From: Pseudomonadota bacterium
Lineage (GTDB): Bacteria; Desulfobacterota; S145-22
DNA length: 51,145 nt
Reading direction: 5' to 3'
NCBI GenBank assembly: GCA_015493505.1
Contig: WGDA01000168.1
Span: 1-51,145 of the forward strand
Numbering within the stretch: the stretch's first letter is position 1; every line of letters begins with the position of its first letter. Of the stretch, positions 24,366 to 32,061 are shown one piece after another. The notes beneath the pieces were generated by a model. It had not been told where the DNA came from. It was given only the letters and a program-made list of their open reading frames with translations, and did not search any database. Made by a program: the position numbers and the translations under genes.

Positions 24366-24644
24366 ATGATAAAATCGTTTCGGTGTAAGGATACTGAGAA
24401 GTTATTCAATGATATTGAGGCGCCGAGATTTAAAAATATTGAGCGAATTGCAAGAAGGAAATTAGAAATGCTCCATGCAGCGCCCTCATTACAAAGTTTA
24501 CGCGTTCCACCTGGAAACCGTCTCGAACGATTAAAAGGGAATCGAGAGGACCAATATAGCATCAGGATAAATGACCAGTGGCGTATTTGTTTCAAATGGG
24601 ATGGTGGCGACGCAATAGAGGTAGAAATAGTTGATTATCATTGA
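24366..24644 (+). CDS. higB: HigB-family toxin (RelE/ParE superfamily)
   Basis: This 92-residue protein is full length for HigB. It has the opening M-I-K-S-F, L-H-A-A-P-S-L-Q-S-L-R, P-P-G-N-R-L-E-R-L-K-G and the C-terminal Q-Y-S-I-R-I-N-D-Q-W-R-I-C-F core. Proteins of this group cut mRNA at the ribosome. The toxin gene precedes the antitoxin gene, the usual hig order, with nine bases between them. The ATG has no ribosome site but a good promoter lies immediately upstream. The flanking DNA is repeat-like, so the pair may have been acquired. Confidence 0.93.
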   Translation: MIKSFRCKDTEKLFNDIEAPRFKNIERIARRKLEMLHAAPSLQSLRVPPGNRLERLKGNREDQYSIRINDQWRICFKWDGGDAIEVEIVDYH

Positions 24645-24653
24645 GGTTAAATT

Positions 24654-24980
24654 ATGGCAAAGAAATTAGAACCAATAACTCCTGGAGAGATCTTACTTGA
24701 AGAATTTTTGAAGCCAATGGGCATAAGCCGGGCCAAATTGGCAAAGGATATCCACGTCCCCCCAAATCGGATCAGCCAGATTATTCGTGGAAAAAGAGAG
24801 ATAACGGCTGATACCGCCATGAGGTTGGGGCGTTACTTCGGAATAGAGCCTGAATTTTGGCTGAATCTACAGATGAGATATAACATGAAAATAGCCCAGA
24901 AGATAATAGGACGAAAGATTGAGAAGGAAGTTCGGCCATGCAACACCATGGGTAAATCTGGAAAGGTGGTGGCGGCTTGA
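24654..24980 (+). CDS. higA: HigA-family antitoxin (XRE-type HTH)
   Basis: This 108-residue protein has the HigA opening P-I-T-P-G-E-I-L-L-E-E-F-L and a helix-turn-helix (about 23-52, I-S-R-A-K-L-A-K-D then R-I-S-Q-I-I-R-G-K-R). Y-F-G-I-E-P-E-F-W-L-N-L-Q follows. It should neutralise HigB and repress the shared promoter. The last fifteen or so residues, rich in Gly, Lys and Val, go beyond the usual family end and may come from sequence outside the original module. Confidence 0.93.
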   Translation: MAKKLEPITPGEILLEEFLKPMGISRAKLAKDIHVPPNRISQIIRGKREITADTAMRLGRYFGIEPEFWLNLQMRYNMKIAQKIIGRKIEKEVRPCNTMGKSGKVVAA

Positions 24981-24995
24981 AAAAACCAAGTGAAA

Positions 24996-25084
24996 GGTTT
25001 GCCCAGTGAAATACGCCCCAGTACGATCTCCCGGACCTACGGGGTAAACGATGCTGTGGCTTTGCCAATTTCATTAGGCAAACC
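24996..25084. repeat. Long inverted repeat downstream of higA
   Basis: Arms of 17 bases at 24996-25012 and 25068-25084 are complementary except for two positions, with a 55-base centre that has a smaller CCCC/GGGG pairing. It could fold as a long hairpin or be a small non-autonomous mobile element. No open frame fits it. Confidence 0.6.
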
Positions 25085-25149
25085 TCCCCCTCAGACTTAC
25101 GCCTAAAAGGCTTAACCACTTAAAACTTAATAACTTTTTACTTCTTTTC

Positions 25150-25215
25150 TTCGCGTGCTTTGCGGCTTCGCGTGAGCTACTGGTTTTTCAGTCTGTGTTC
25201 ATCCGCGAAAATCTG
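25150..25215 (+). repeat. Dispersed-repeat-like intergenic sequence
   Basis: The stretch contains GCTTTGCGGCTTCGCGTGAG, TCTGTGTTCATCCGCG and AATCTGTGG. These strings resemble intergenic repeat sequence I recall from many unrelated bacterial genomes. No function is known to me. It lies between the inverted repeat and the end of the slipin gene. Confidence 0.4.
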
Positions 25216-25221
25216 TGGCAC

Positions 25222-25992
25222 CTACTTTTCCGCTTTCTCCTCCGCTTCCTTTTTATCCATCATGGCCAGAAATGGCTTCAGCAGTTCAATGGGGATGGGA
25301 AAGATGGTGGTGGAGCTGTTTTCCGTGGCGATCTCCACGAGGGTCTGCAGGTACCGGAGCTGCAGGGCGATGGGATGCTGACCGATAATCTCGGAGGCCT
25401 CCGTCAGCTTGGTGGCCGCCTGGTATTCGCCCTCCGCATTGATAACTTTCGCGCGCCTTTCCCGTTCCGCCTCGGCCTGCCGCGCCATGGAGCGCTGCAT
25501 CTCTTCCGGCAGGTCGATATGTTTGACCTCGACCGCGGAGACCTTGATCCCCCAGGGATCGGTGTGCTTGTCCAGGACATCCTGAAGTTCGAAGTTAATC
25601 TTTTCGCGATTCGACAGCAGGTCATCCAGCTCGGCCTGTCCCAGGATACTCCGCAGGGTGGTCTGCGCCAACTGGGAGGTGGCGTAGAGATAGTCATCCA
25701 CCTCGATAATCGCCTTCTCCGGGTCGATAACACGGAAATAGACCACGGCGTTGACCTTGATGGAGACATTGTCCTTCGTAATCACGTCCTGCGGCGGCAC
25801 GTCCATGACCACTGTCCGGAGGCTCACCTTGATCATCCGCTCGATGAAGGGGATAAGAATGATGAGGCCGGGACCGCGCGCGCCCACAAGCCGCCCAAGC
25901 CTGAAAATCACGCCCCGTTCGTACTCCTTGAGGATTTTCAGCATGGAAAACAGGATAACGAGCAGAATAACAATGGGTGGTATCAGATACAT
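25222..25992 (-). CDS. Slipin / stomatin-like SPFH-domain protein
   Basis: This protein has 256 residues from the ATG at 25992. An N-terminal membrane helix (about 5-20) is followed by an SPFH domain with [12 protein letters not shown] and P-G-L-I-I-L-I-P-F. The [17 protein letters not shown] helix lies near 175-192. Slipins form oligomers at the inner membrane and are the usual partner and substrate of NfeD-type proteases, whose gene lies just upstream (about 96 bases). An adjacent GTG is possible as start but the ATG is better spaced from GGGAGG. The tail is rich in Glu and Lys. Confidence 0.92.
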   Translation of the reverse strand: MYLIPPIVILLVILFSMLKILKEYERGVIFRLGRLVGARGPGLIILIPFIERMIKVSLRTVVMDVPPQDVITKDNVSIKVNAVVYFRVIDPEKAIIEVDDYLYATSQLAQTTLRSILGQAELDDLLSNREKINFELQDVLDKHTDPWGIKVSAVEVKHIDLPEEMQRSMARQAEAERERRAKVINAEGEYQAATKLTEASEIIGQHPIALQLRYLQTLVEIATENSSTTIFPIPIELLKPFLAMMDKKEAEEKAEK

Positions 25993-26088
25993 CACGTTTC
26001 CTCCCTTTTTCAGGTTGGCTGTTTACAGGCTTGCCCCCAAGAGGCCGGCGGCTTCTACCGGTAAGGTCTCCCGCTCCTGGGTTTTCTT

Positions 26089-27426
26089 TCACCTAAACGG
26101 CTTCCGGCTTCCACCTATTCCCTCAATCTCTTCAACCACAAGCAACAACCTTTTGACCCCCTTGACCCGGATGGAGCATCCCGCCTCGATCTCTCCTCCC
26201 TGACTGCAGGCGTCCCAGATCTCTCCATGGACAAAAACCTTGCCGGTCTTTCCAATGTGGGTTTTTGCCACGCCTGATTCGCCAATGAGCCCTTCCCGAC
26301 CCGTACGCTTTTTCCTCCTCAGGTCCCGCGCCAGCAGCGTCCCCAGAATCACCACCACGCCCCCGATGACGGCGACGATTCCGATAATGGTAGATAGGGG
26401 AATCTGCACGCCGATGCTGCGCTCCGTCTGAAAAAGGAGCTTGAGCCCAATGGCGAGAGAGGCAAGCCCCGCAAGGGTCAGGGCACCAAAGCTGACCACA
26501 TAAATCTCGGCAATGAAAAAGATGATGGCCATAAAAATCAGAATCACTCCCATATAATTGATGGGAAGAATCCGGCTGGCAAACAGGAACCCGATCAGCG
26601 CAACGGTTCCAATAACCCCCGGCAAGGTCGCTCCAGGGGTTTTAACTTCAAGATAAATCCCCAAAATCCCAATAACCAGAAGAATCAGCATGACCTGCGG
26701 GTTTCCAAGTTTCTGGCCGATCTTCTCACCCAGCGACAGGGTAACGGGACGAATCGTCTGGCCGATCAGATGAAGGGTCCTTTTCCGGATCTCGCCCTTG
26801 ACCACCACTTCCACGGTTTTTCCCTCGATCTTTCTGAAAAGGGCGTCATCCGTGTCTGCCACGCAATCGATGATCCCCTTTTTAAGGGCTTCCTTCGCCG
26901 TGATAGAGACCGACTTCCTGACCGCTTCTTCCGCCCATTTCGCGTTTCGTCCCCGCTTTTGCGCGATGGAACGGATGAAGGCCAGGGTGTCGTTCATCAC
27001 CTTTTTTCGGATATCCCCCTTGAGGTCGCCGCCCGTCAGGAGGATGGGGTGTGCCGCGCCGATATGGGTCCCGCTGGCCATCGCCGCGACATGCGCAGCA
27101 AGGGTCAGAAAAGTTCCGGCAGACCCCGCCCGGGCACCGCTCGGCGCCACGTAAACAATCACGGGGACAGGGGCGTTGAGCATATTCTTCACCATCTCCT
27201 GCGTGGCGGAAATAAGACCCCCCGGGGTGTCAAGCCTGATCAGCACGACACCTTTTGGATCAGTGGATGCTTTACGGATTCCTTTTCGAAGATAGTCCCG
27301 GGTAAACCCGGTGATCGGCCCATCAATGGTAACCTGATAAATGGCCGCGTCGGCAGGCCGGCTCACAAGAATTCCAGCCAGTACAAAAAACGCGATGAAG
27401 CAAAAGATGAAGCGCCTATCTCTCAA
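26089..27426 (-). CDS. NfeD-type membrane serine protease (ClpP-class domain plus NfeD domain)
   Basis: This protein has about 445 residues. A signal peptide (R-R-F-I-F-C-F-I-A-F-F-V-L) is followed by a ClpP-like protease domain with D-T-P-G-G-L, S-G-A-R-A-G-S-A-G-T (catalytic Ser region) and A-A-H-P-I. Then come four to five membrane helices and a soluble OB-fold NfeD domain at the end (V-A-K-T-H-I-G-K-T-G-K-V). The catalytic partner is the slipin encoded next. The TTG at 27424-27426 was chosen because GGGAGGGG lies upstream and a strong promoter overlaps the longer frame, whose ATG would lie upstream of the promoter. Confidence 0.88.
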   Translation of the reverse strand: MRDRRFIFCFIAFFVLAGILVSRPADAAIYQVTIDGPITGFTRDYLRKGIRKASTDPKGVVLIRLDTPGGLISATQEMVKNMLNAPVPVIVYVAPSGARAGSAGTFLTLAAHVAAMASGTHIGAAHPILLTGGDLKGDIRKKVMNDTLAFIRSIAQKRGRNAKWAEEAVRKSVSITAKEALKKGIIDCVADTDDALFRKIEGKTVEVVVKGEIRKRTLHLIGQTIRPVTLSLGEKIGQKLGNPQVMLILLVIGILGIYLEVKTPGATLPGVIGTVALIGFLFASRILPINYMGVILIFMAIIFFIAEIYVVSFGALTLAGLASLAIGLKLLFQTERSIGVQIPLSTIIGIVAVIGGVVVILGTLLARDLRRKKRTGREGLIGESGVAKTHIGKTGKVFVHGEIWDACSQGGEIEAGCSIRVKGVKRLLLVVEEIEGIGGSRKPFR

Positions 27427-27455
27427 ATGTCTGACTCCCCTCCCACGCTTTGCGT

Positions 27456-27485
27456 ATCCTACCCCACGCCCCGGCCGCGTGTCAA
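27456..27485 (-). promoter_or_regulatory. Promoter of nfeD-slipin
   Basis: On the minus strand TTGACA (27480-27485), an 18-base GC-rich spacer and TAGGAT (27456-27461). The transcript would start near 27449 and reach the TTG start at 27426 after the GGGAGGGG site. Confidence 0.6.
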
Positions 27486-27607
27486 ACGGCATCACCGGAA
27501 ATTATCTCAGTGGCTCAGGAACAAATCGCCAAAACGGGTCTCAGGGAATTTCCCATGATTCCCGACTGAAACCTCCTGAGCCTGGGAAATGCTTCTCGAT
27601 GCCTGAA

Positions 27608-27649
27608 AAACCCAAGTTCCCGACATCCCAAAACCGAACTTGGGTTTTC
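27608..27649. terminator. Perfect 13-bp stem-loop upstream of xdhC-like gene
   Basis: AAAACCCAAGTTC (27608-27620) is exactly complementary to GAACTTGGGTTTT (27637-27649) with a 16-base loop. The arms end in runs of A and T, so it could act as a weak terminator on either strand. It is not at the end of any gene: both neighbours diverge from this region, so an operator or mobile-element role is also possible. Confidence 0.5.
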
Positions 27650-27661
27650 GTGCCATCAAAA

Positions 27662-27690
27662 TTGACGCACCTTCCCGAGTCTGATAGGCT
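27662..27690 (+). promoter_or_regulatory. Candidate promoter of xdhC-aor
   Basis: TTGACG (27662-27667), a 17-base spacer and TAGGCT (27685-27690) lie six bases before the ATG at 27697. No ribosome site precedes the ATG, so the transcript may be leaderless. Confidence 0.45.
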
Positions 27691-27696
27691 ACCGGC

Positions 27697-28806
27697 ATGG
27701 ACAAAATTTACTTCGAGGCCCTGAAATCACTTGAAAAAGGTCACGCCTGCGTCCTGGTAACCATCCTCCGGCGCAAGGGTTCCGTGCCCCGGGACGAAGG
27801 CGCGCATCTTCTGCTCCGACACGATGGTTCGACCGTCGGGACAATTGGCGGCGGCGGGCTTGAAGCGGAATCCCTGAAAAGGGCCCGAGAGCTTTTGGGC
27901 TCGGAAACGGGATACCTGCAATCCTTTTCTCTTGTCGAGGGAGATGACCCCTCCGACATGGTTTGTGGCGGGAACGTTACCGTCCTGCTGGAATCCCTTT
28001 CGCCAACCGAAATCCCTGTTTATCAGTTTGTCAGCCAAACGGTGAGCCGCCACATCCCCTGCTGCCTGGTCCGCCTTTTCCACGGGAGCCTGTCAGATGT
28101 GGGAGAACTGAAAAAGGGGCCCCGTGGCGCCATTCACGTGGATGGTTCCGCTGTTTTCTCCACCCTTCTGGATACAAGCCTGAAGGAGCGACTCAAGGCC
28201 TGGGCGCGAACCTACCTCGGCGAACCTTCACGGGTGATGCATACCCTCGGCACGGATGAATTGGGTCTGTCCCCCCAGGATGAATGGACCCTCTTCGTCT
28301 TTGAAACCCTTCAGGTGTTTCCACGCCTGGTCATTTTTGGCGGCGGCCACCTGTCACAAGCCCTCTGCAAAATGGCGGCGCTTTGCCTCTATCGGGTCAC
28401 TGTCGCCGATGACCGGGAAGAGTTTGCCAGCCCGGAGAGGTTTCCCGACGCGGACCGCGTCCTCTGCATTCCGAATTACGCCAACCTGTCATCACTCATC
28501 CACCTGGCCCCCCACACCTTTGCGGTCATCGCGACCCGGGGGCATCGATATGACGAAGAGGTTCTCGCCCAGATAATCCGACAGGACCTTGCCTATATCG
28601 GGATGGTCGGAAGCCGGCATAAAAATGCCATCGTTCTCGAGCGTCTCCGGGAGCGAGGGGTTCCGCCCGCCGCGCTGGAACGGCTGCACGCTCCCATCGG
28701 CCTTTCCATCGGGTCGGAAACCCCGGAAGAAATCGCGGTCAGCATCCTGGGCGAGCTGATTCTGACGCGCTCCCGGATAAAAAGCGGCAAGGGAGAAGGG
28801 AAATGA
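27697..28806 (+). CDS. XdhC/CoxI-family molybdo/tungsto-enzyme maturation factor
   Basis: This 369-residue protein has both family domains. The N-terminal XdhC_CoxI part has G-S-V-P-R-D-E-G-A-H (about 28-37) and G-G-G-L-E-A-E. The C-terminal Rossmann domain has V-I-F-G-G-G-H-L-S-Q-A-L (about 212), A-T-R-G-H-R-Y-D and G-M-V-G-S-R. XdhC proteins deliver sulfurated molybdenum cofactor to xanthine dehydrogenase-type enzymes. Here the only neighbour is an aldehyde:ferredoxin oxidoreductase, whose start codon overlaps this stop (ATGA). It may therefore serve a tungsten enzyme, which is inference. No molybdenum hydroxylase is in the window. Confidence 0.9.
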   Translation: MDKIYFEALKSLEKGHACVLVTILRRKGSVPRDEGAHLLLRHDGSTVGTIGGGGLEAESLKRARELLGSETGYLQSFSLVEGDDPSDMVCGGNVTVLLESLSPTEIPVYQFVSQTVSRHIPCCLVRLFHGSLSDVGELKKGPRGAIHVDGSAVFSTLLDTSLKERLKAWARTYLGEPSRVMHTLGTDELGLSPQDEWTLFVFETLQVFPRLVIFGGGHLSQALCKMAALCLYRVTVADDREEFASPERFPDADRVLCIPNYANLSSLIHLAPHTFAVIATRGHRYDEEVLAQIIRQDLAYIGMVGSRHKNAIVLERLRERGVPPAALERLHAPIGLSIGSETPEEIAVSILGELILTRSRIKSGKGEGK

Positions 28807-30575
28807 AAGGATTTTACCAGCGTTACTACGAAATCAACCTCACGGACAAATCCTTTGAAATTCGCGCCCTGCCGGAAAGGGTCACGGAAAGGCTCCTTGG
28901 CGGGAAGGGGATTGGCACCTATCTCCTTCTGAAGGAGACCGAGGACCCTCCGGTAGATGCCTTTAACCCGCGCAACCCGGTGATTTTCGCCATCGGCCCG
29001 GTAACGGGGCTGAGAATTCACGGCAGCAGCCGATACGGGGTTTACACGCGGTCTCCGCAAACCGGCATCTATTCCGAATCCTATTCGGGAGGAAAAGTCG
29101 CCCTCAACATGGCGGCCTGCGGCGTGGACGCCTTCCTGCTGAAGGGAAAAGCCCCAAACCCAGTGTTCCTGGAGATTAGCGACCGAGGCGTCACCTTTCA
29201 CGACGCGGGAACCCTGTGGGGGAGAGAGATCTACGAGGCGGAGGAAGAGATGCTCCGACGTGTCGGCGCCTCCTCCGCCGGGGCAGTGATTATCGGCCCC
29301 GCTGGCGAAAACCGAATTCGTTTTTCCACGATAGCCAGCGGCAAGTGGCGATCAGCAGGCCGCACTGGCGTGGGTGCCGTGCTCGGGTCTAAAAACGTGA
29401 AGGGCATCGTCTTTCACGGCTCAGCGAGGAAAACCCCCGCGGACGCGGACCTCCTGAAACGACTCTGGCATCGCCTCTTGGGAAAAGCCAAGGACAACCC
29501 CCTGGTAAAGGCCTACCAGACCATGGGAACGCCCATGCTGGTTGGAATGATGAATACCATCGGGGGATTCCCAACCAGATACTGGTCCCAGGGAAGCCTG
29601 CCCGGGTGGGAAAAAATCAGCGCAGAGGGGATTCAGGAATTCTGCACAACCAAATCTCACGCCTGTCCGTACTGTTTCATGGCCTGCGGCAAGCTGACCA
29701 CCGTCAACGACGGCCCCCACAAGGGTCTGACCATCCTGGGGCCTGAATACGAGACCATCTATGCCTTCGGTGGCCTCTGCATGATCGACAACATTGGGGA
29801 TATCATCTACCTGAACGACCTTTGCGACCGTCTGGGCATCGACACCGTTACCGCGGGAAACCTGGCGGCTTTTACCATCGAAGCCTCTCAGCGAGGGGCT
29901 ATTCCGGAGACTTATCATTATGGGAACGCCAGGGAAGTCGCGGAGATAATCGAAAAGATTGCCAGGAGGGAAGGAATCGGCGCGCTTCTGGCCGAAGGCA
30001 TCCGGACCGTAAGCGAGGCATGGGGGCTTCAGGACATCGCCGTTCACGTCAAGGGGCTGGAACCAGCCGGGTATGAACCCCGGGTCCTCAAGGGGATGGG
30101 GCTCGCCTATGCCACCTCTGACCGGGGGGCCTGCCACATGCGCTCTTCCTTTTACCAGGCGGAACTGACGGGAAAAATCGCCCCGGACGCCGTTGAAGGA
30201 AAGGCCAAGCTTTTCGTGGAATATGAAGATTTCCTGACCCTCTTTGACACCCTCATCCTTTGCCGTTTCTACAAGGACCTTCTCTCATGGGACGATCTCA
30301 GGGACATGATTCACGGGGCAACGGGCCGTGACCTGTCGAAACTGGCGCTGCGGCAAATCGCCACAGCAGTCACCGATGCCACCCGCTTCTTCAACATCCG
30401 CTGCGGCGTTACCAGGGAGTCCGACAAGCTGCCCAAGCGGTTTTACCGGGAATCCCTCAAGAAAGGGGAAGGCGGCCTCACCCCAGAAGAAATGGAAAAA
30501 ATGCTGAGAGAGTATTATCAGCTCAGAGGATGGGACGAAGAGGGAGTCCCGCCACCCATGGACGGGATATTCTGA
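28803..30575 (+). CDS. Tungsten-type aldehyde:ferredoxin oxidoreductase
   Basis: This 590-residue enzyme is of normal family length and oxidises aldehydes to acids with ferredoxin as acceptor. The N-terminal AOR domain has L-L-G-G-K-G-I-G, the I-H-G-S-S-R-Y-G cofactor loop and Y-S-G-G-K-V-A. The 4Fe-4S ligands are C-P-Y-C-F-M-A-C (about 291-298) plus a later Cys in L-I-L-C-R-F (about 487). G-P-E-Y-E-T follows the first cysteines as usual. It would be cytoplasmic and oxygen-sensitive. The start overlaps the xdhC-like stop. The last 58 bases overlap the convergent symporter gene on the other strand. Confidence 0.93.
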   Translation: MKGFYQRYYEINLTDKSFEIRALPERVTERLLGGKGIGTYLLLKETEDPPVDAFNPRNPVIFAIGPVTGLRIHGSSRYGVYTRSPQTGIYSESYSGGKVALNMAACGVDAFLLKGKAPNPVFLEISDRGVTFHDAGTLWGREIYEAEEEMLRRVGASSAGAVIIGPAGENRIRFSTIASGKWRSAGRTGVGAVLGSKNVKGIVFHGSARKTPADADLLKRLWHRLLGKAKDNPLVKAYQTMGTPMLVGMMNTIGGFPTRYWSQGSLPGWEKISAEGIQEFCTTKSHACPYCFMACGKLTTVNDGPHKGLTILGPEYETIYAFGGLCMIDNIGDIIYLNDLCDRLGIDTVTAGNLAAFTIEASQRGAIPETYHYGNAREVAEIIEKIARREGIGALLAEGIRTVSEAWGLQDIAVHVKGLEPAGYEPRVLKGMGLAYATSDRGACHMRSSFYQAELTGKIAPDAVEGKAKLFVEYEDFLTLFDTLILCRFYKDLLSWDDLRDMIHGATGRDLSKLALRQIATAVTDATRFFNIRCGVTRESDKLPKRFYRESLKKGEGGLTPEEMEKMLREYYQLRGWDEEGVPPPMDGIF

Positions 30576-31954
30576 ACAGCCGGCGTCATGAACTTTCTCC
30601 GCGCCACGCCGATAACAAGGACGACGGCGCACAACCCCATGCCGTAATACCCGCTCTGGAACACGTGTAACAGCTTTCCACACAGCGCCACGGCTCCGCC
30701 CGAAACGATTGCCCCCATCACCCATCTCGGTGAGATGGGAAACCGCCTGGGGAAAAGCGAGAAGAGGGCCGGAAGCACCAGACCGGAGGTAAAAACCGTA
30801 TAGCCAAGGAGCAGGGACTTGATGATGCCCTGTTCATAAAGGGCGATTCCCAGGGAGATAATCCCAATCAGCATGACGAAAAAACGGGACGAAACGAGTA
30901 ACCGGTGATCCGCCCCCTCCCCTTTCCGCAGCCATCCTCCCAAAATATCCGACGTCATAATCACCCCCGCCGTCAGCAGACATGTATCCGCCGATGACAT
31001 CACCGCGGCGAGCAGCGCCGCGATAACCAGGGGGGAAAGAACAGCAGGCAGGACCTTCATGACCATGTGCGGGAAGGCCTGCTCCGGGGAAATCCCGGGA
31101 TACAGAATCCGGGCGGTCATCCCAATCCAGGTTATTCCGAAGGCGACAAAAACGAGAATAACCGCCGTGACCCACGCGGCACCCCGCGCGACGCCCCCGT
31201 CCCTGGCGCTGAGAAATCGCGAGAAGATATCCGGCCCCACCAGGTAGGCCGTCCCAACGAAGATGGCAAGGTTGACAATGTAACCCCATGACATTTCGTG
31301 GTTCGCGGGGAAAGAAACAAAATCAGCCGGGAGCTTTTGAGCCACCATAAAAAACCCGCCGGACGCCTCCGATCCCGCGATCACTGTCAAAACCACCCCG
31401 AAAAGAATCAGCACCGCCTGAATCGCGTCCGTCTTGAGAACTGAATATTGCCCTCCCAGCAGGGTATAGAATATCATCACGCTACCTGAAATGGCAATCA
31501 AGAGGACAAGGGTCGTGTGGGGGAAAAGAACCGAAAGGATTTTACCGGCCGCGATCATCTGTCCCGCGATAATCCCCAGCCAGGAAGAAAGGATGATAAT
31601 GGACGCGGCCTTTCTGACACCTTCTCCGTAATGCTGCCCCAGGATTTCCGGAAGGGTGTAAGCGCCCGTTTGACGCACGCGGCGTGCCAGAATTCCCCCG
31701 CCAACGGCCAGACCCACGCATCCGACCAGAAGCCACCAGGCTCCCGGCAACCCCTTCGTAAACCCGAGTCCCGCCATGCCAATGGTGCTGGACCCTCCCA
31801 GAATGGTTGCCACAAGTGACCCCGTAATGACGAACGTGCCACCGCTTCGGTTGGCAACGAAAAAGCCTTCGCTTCCCCGCGTCTTTCGCGACGCGAAAAG
31901 CCCAATCACCACCATGGCAACCAGATAGGCGCCAATAATCCAAACGTCTAACAT
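30518..31954 (-). CDS. Sodium:solute symporter (SSF family)
   Basis: This 478-residue membrane protein has about 13 hydrophobic helices and the SSF opening Y-L-V-A-M-V-V-I-G-L-F-A-S-R-K-T. G-S-E-G-F-F-V-A-N-R and A-A-V-M-S-S-A-D-T-C-L-L (about 315) are characteristic. It imports an organic solute with sodium; the substrate (a carboxylate, amino acid or other) cannot be told. The start has GGGAGGGG six bases upstream. The last about 20 residues (Pro, Ser and Gly-rich) come from the strand opposite the aldehyde oxidoreductase gene and may be a recent read-on. Confidence 0.9.
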   Translation of the reverse strand: MLDVWIIGAYLVAMVVIGLFASRKTRGSEGFFVANRSGGTFVITGSLVATILGGSSTIGMAGLGFTKGLPGAWWLLVGCVGLAVGGGILARRVRQTGAYTLPEILGQHYGEGVRKAASIIILSSWLGIIAGQMIAAGKILSVLFPHTTLVLLIAISGSVMIFYTLLGGQYSVLKTDAIQAVLILFGVVLTVIAGSEASGGFFMVAQKLPADFVSFPANHEMSWGYIVNLAIFVGTAYLVGPDIFSRFLSARDGGVARGAAWVTAVILVFVAFGITWIGMTARILYPGISPEQAFPHMVMKVLPAVLSPLVIAALLAAVMSSADTCLLTAGVIMTSDILGGWLRKGEGADHRLLVSSRFFVMLIGIISLGIALYEQGIIKSLLLGYTVFTSGLVLPALFSLFPRRFPISPRWVMGAIVSGGAVALCGKLLHVFQSGYYGMGLCAVVLVIGVARRKFMTPAVQNIPSMGGGTPSSSHPLS

Positions 31955-32061
31955 TGAATAGCCCCTCCCAGAACTTTTTACTCCCTAACAGGAAAAGGGC
32001 TGTTTGTCAACAGAAACTCAACGACAGTTTACATTGAGCGTCGGGAAGGTAAAACAGAATT

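Noticed and set aside
24366-24980. Prophage or integrative element around higBA
   Set aside because: No integrase, transposase or attachment-site duplication was seen; only repeats and the toxin-antitoxin pair are present.
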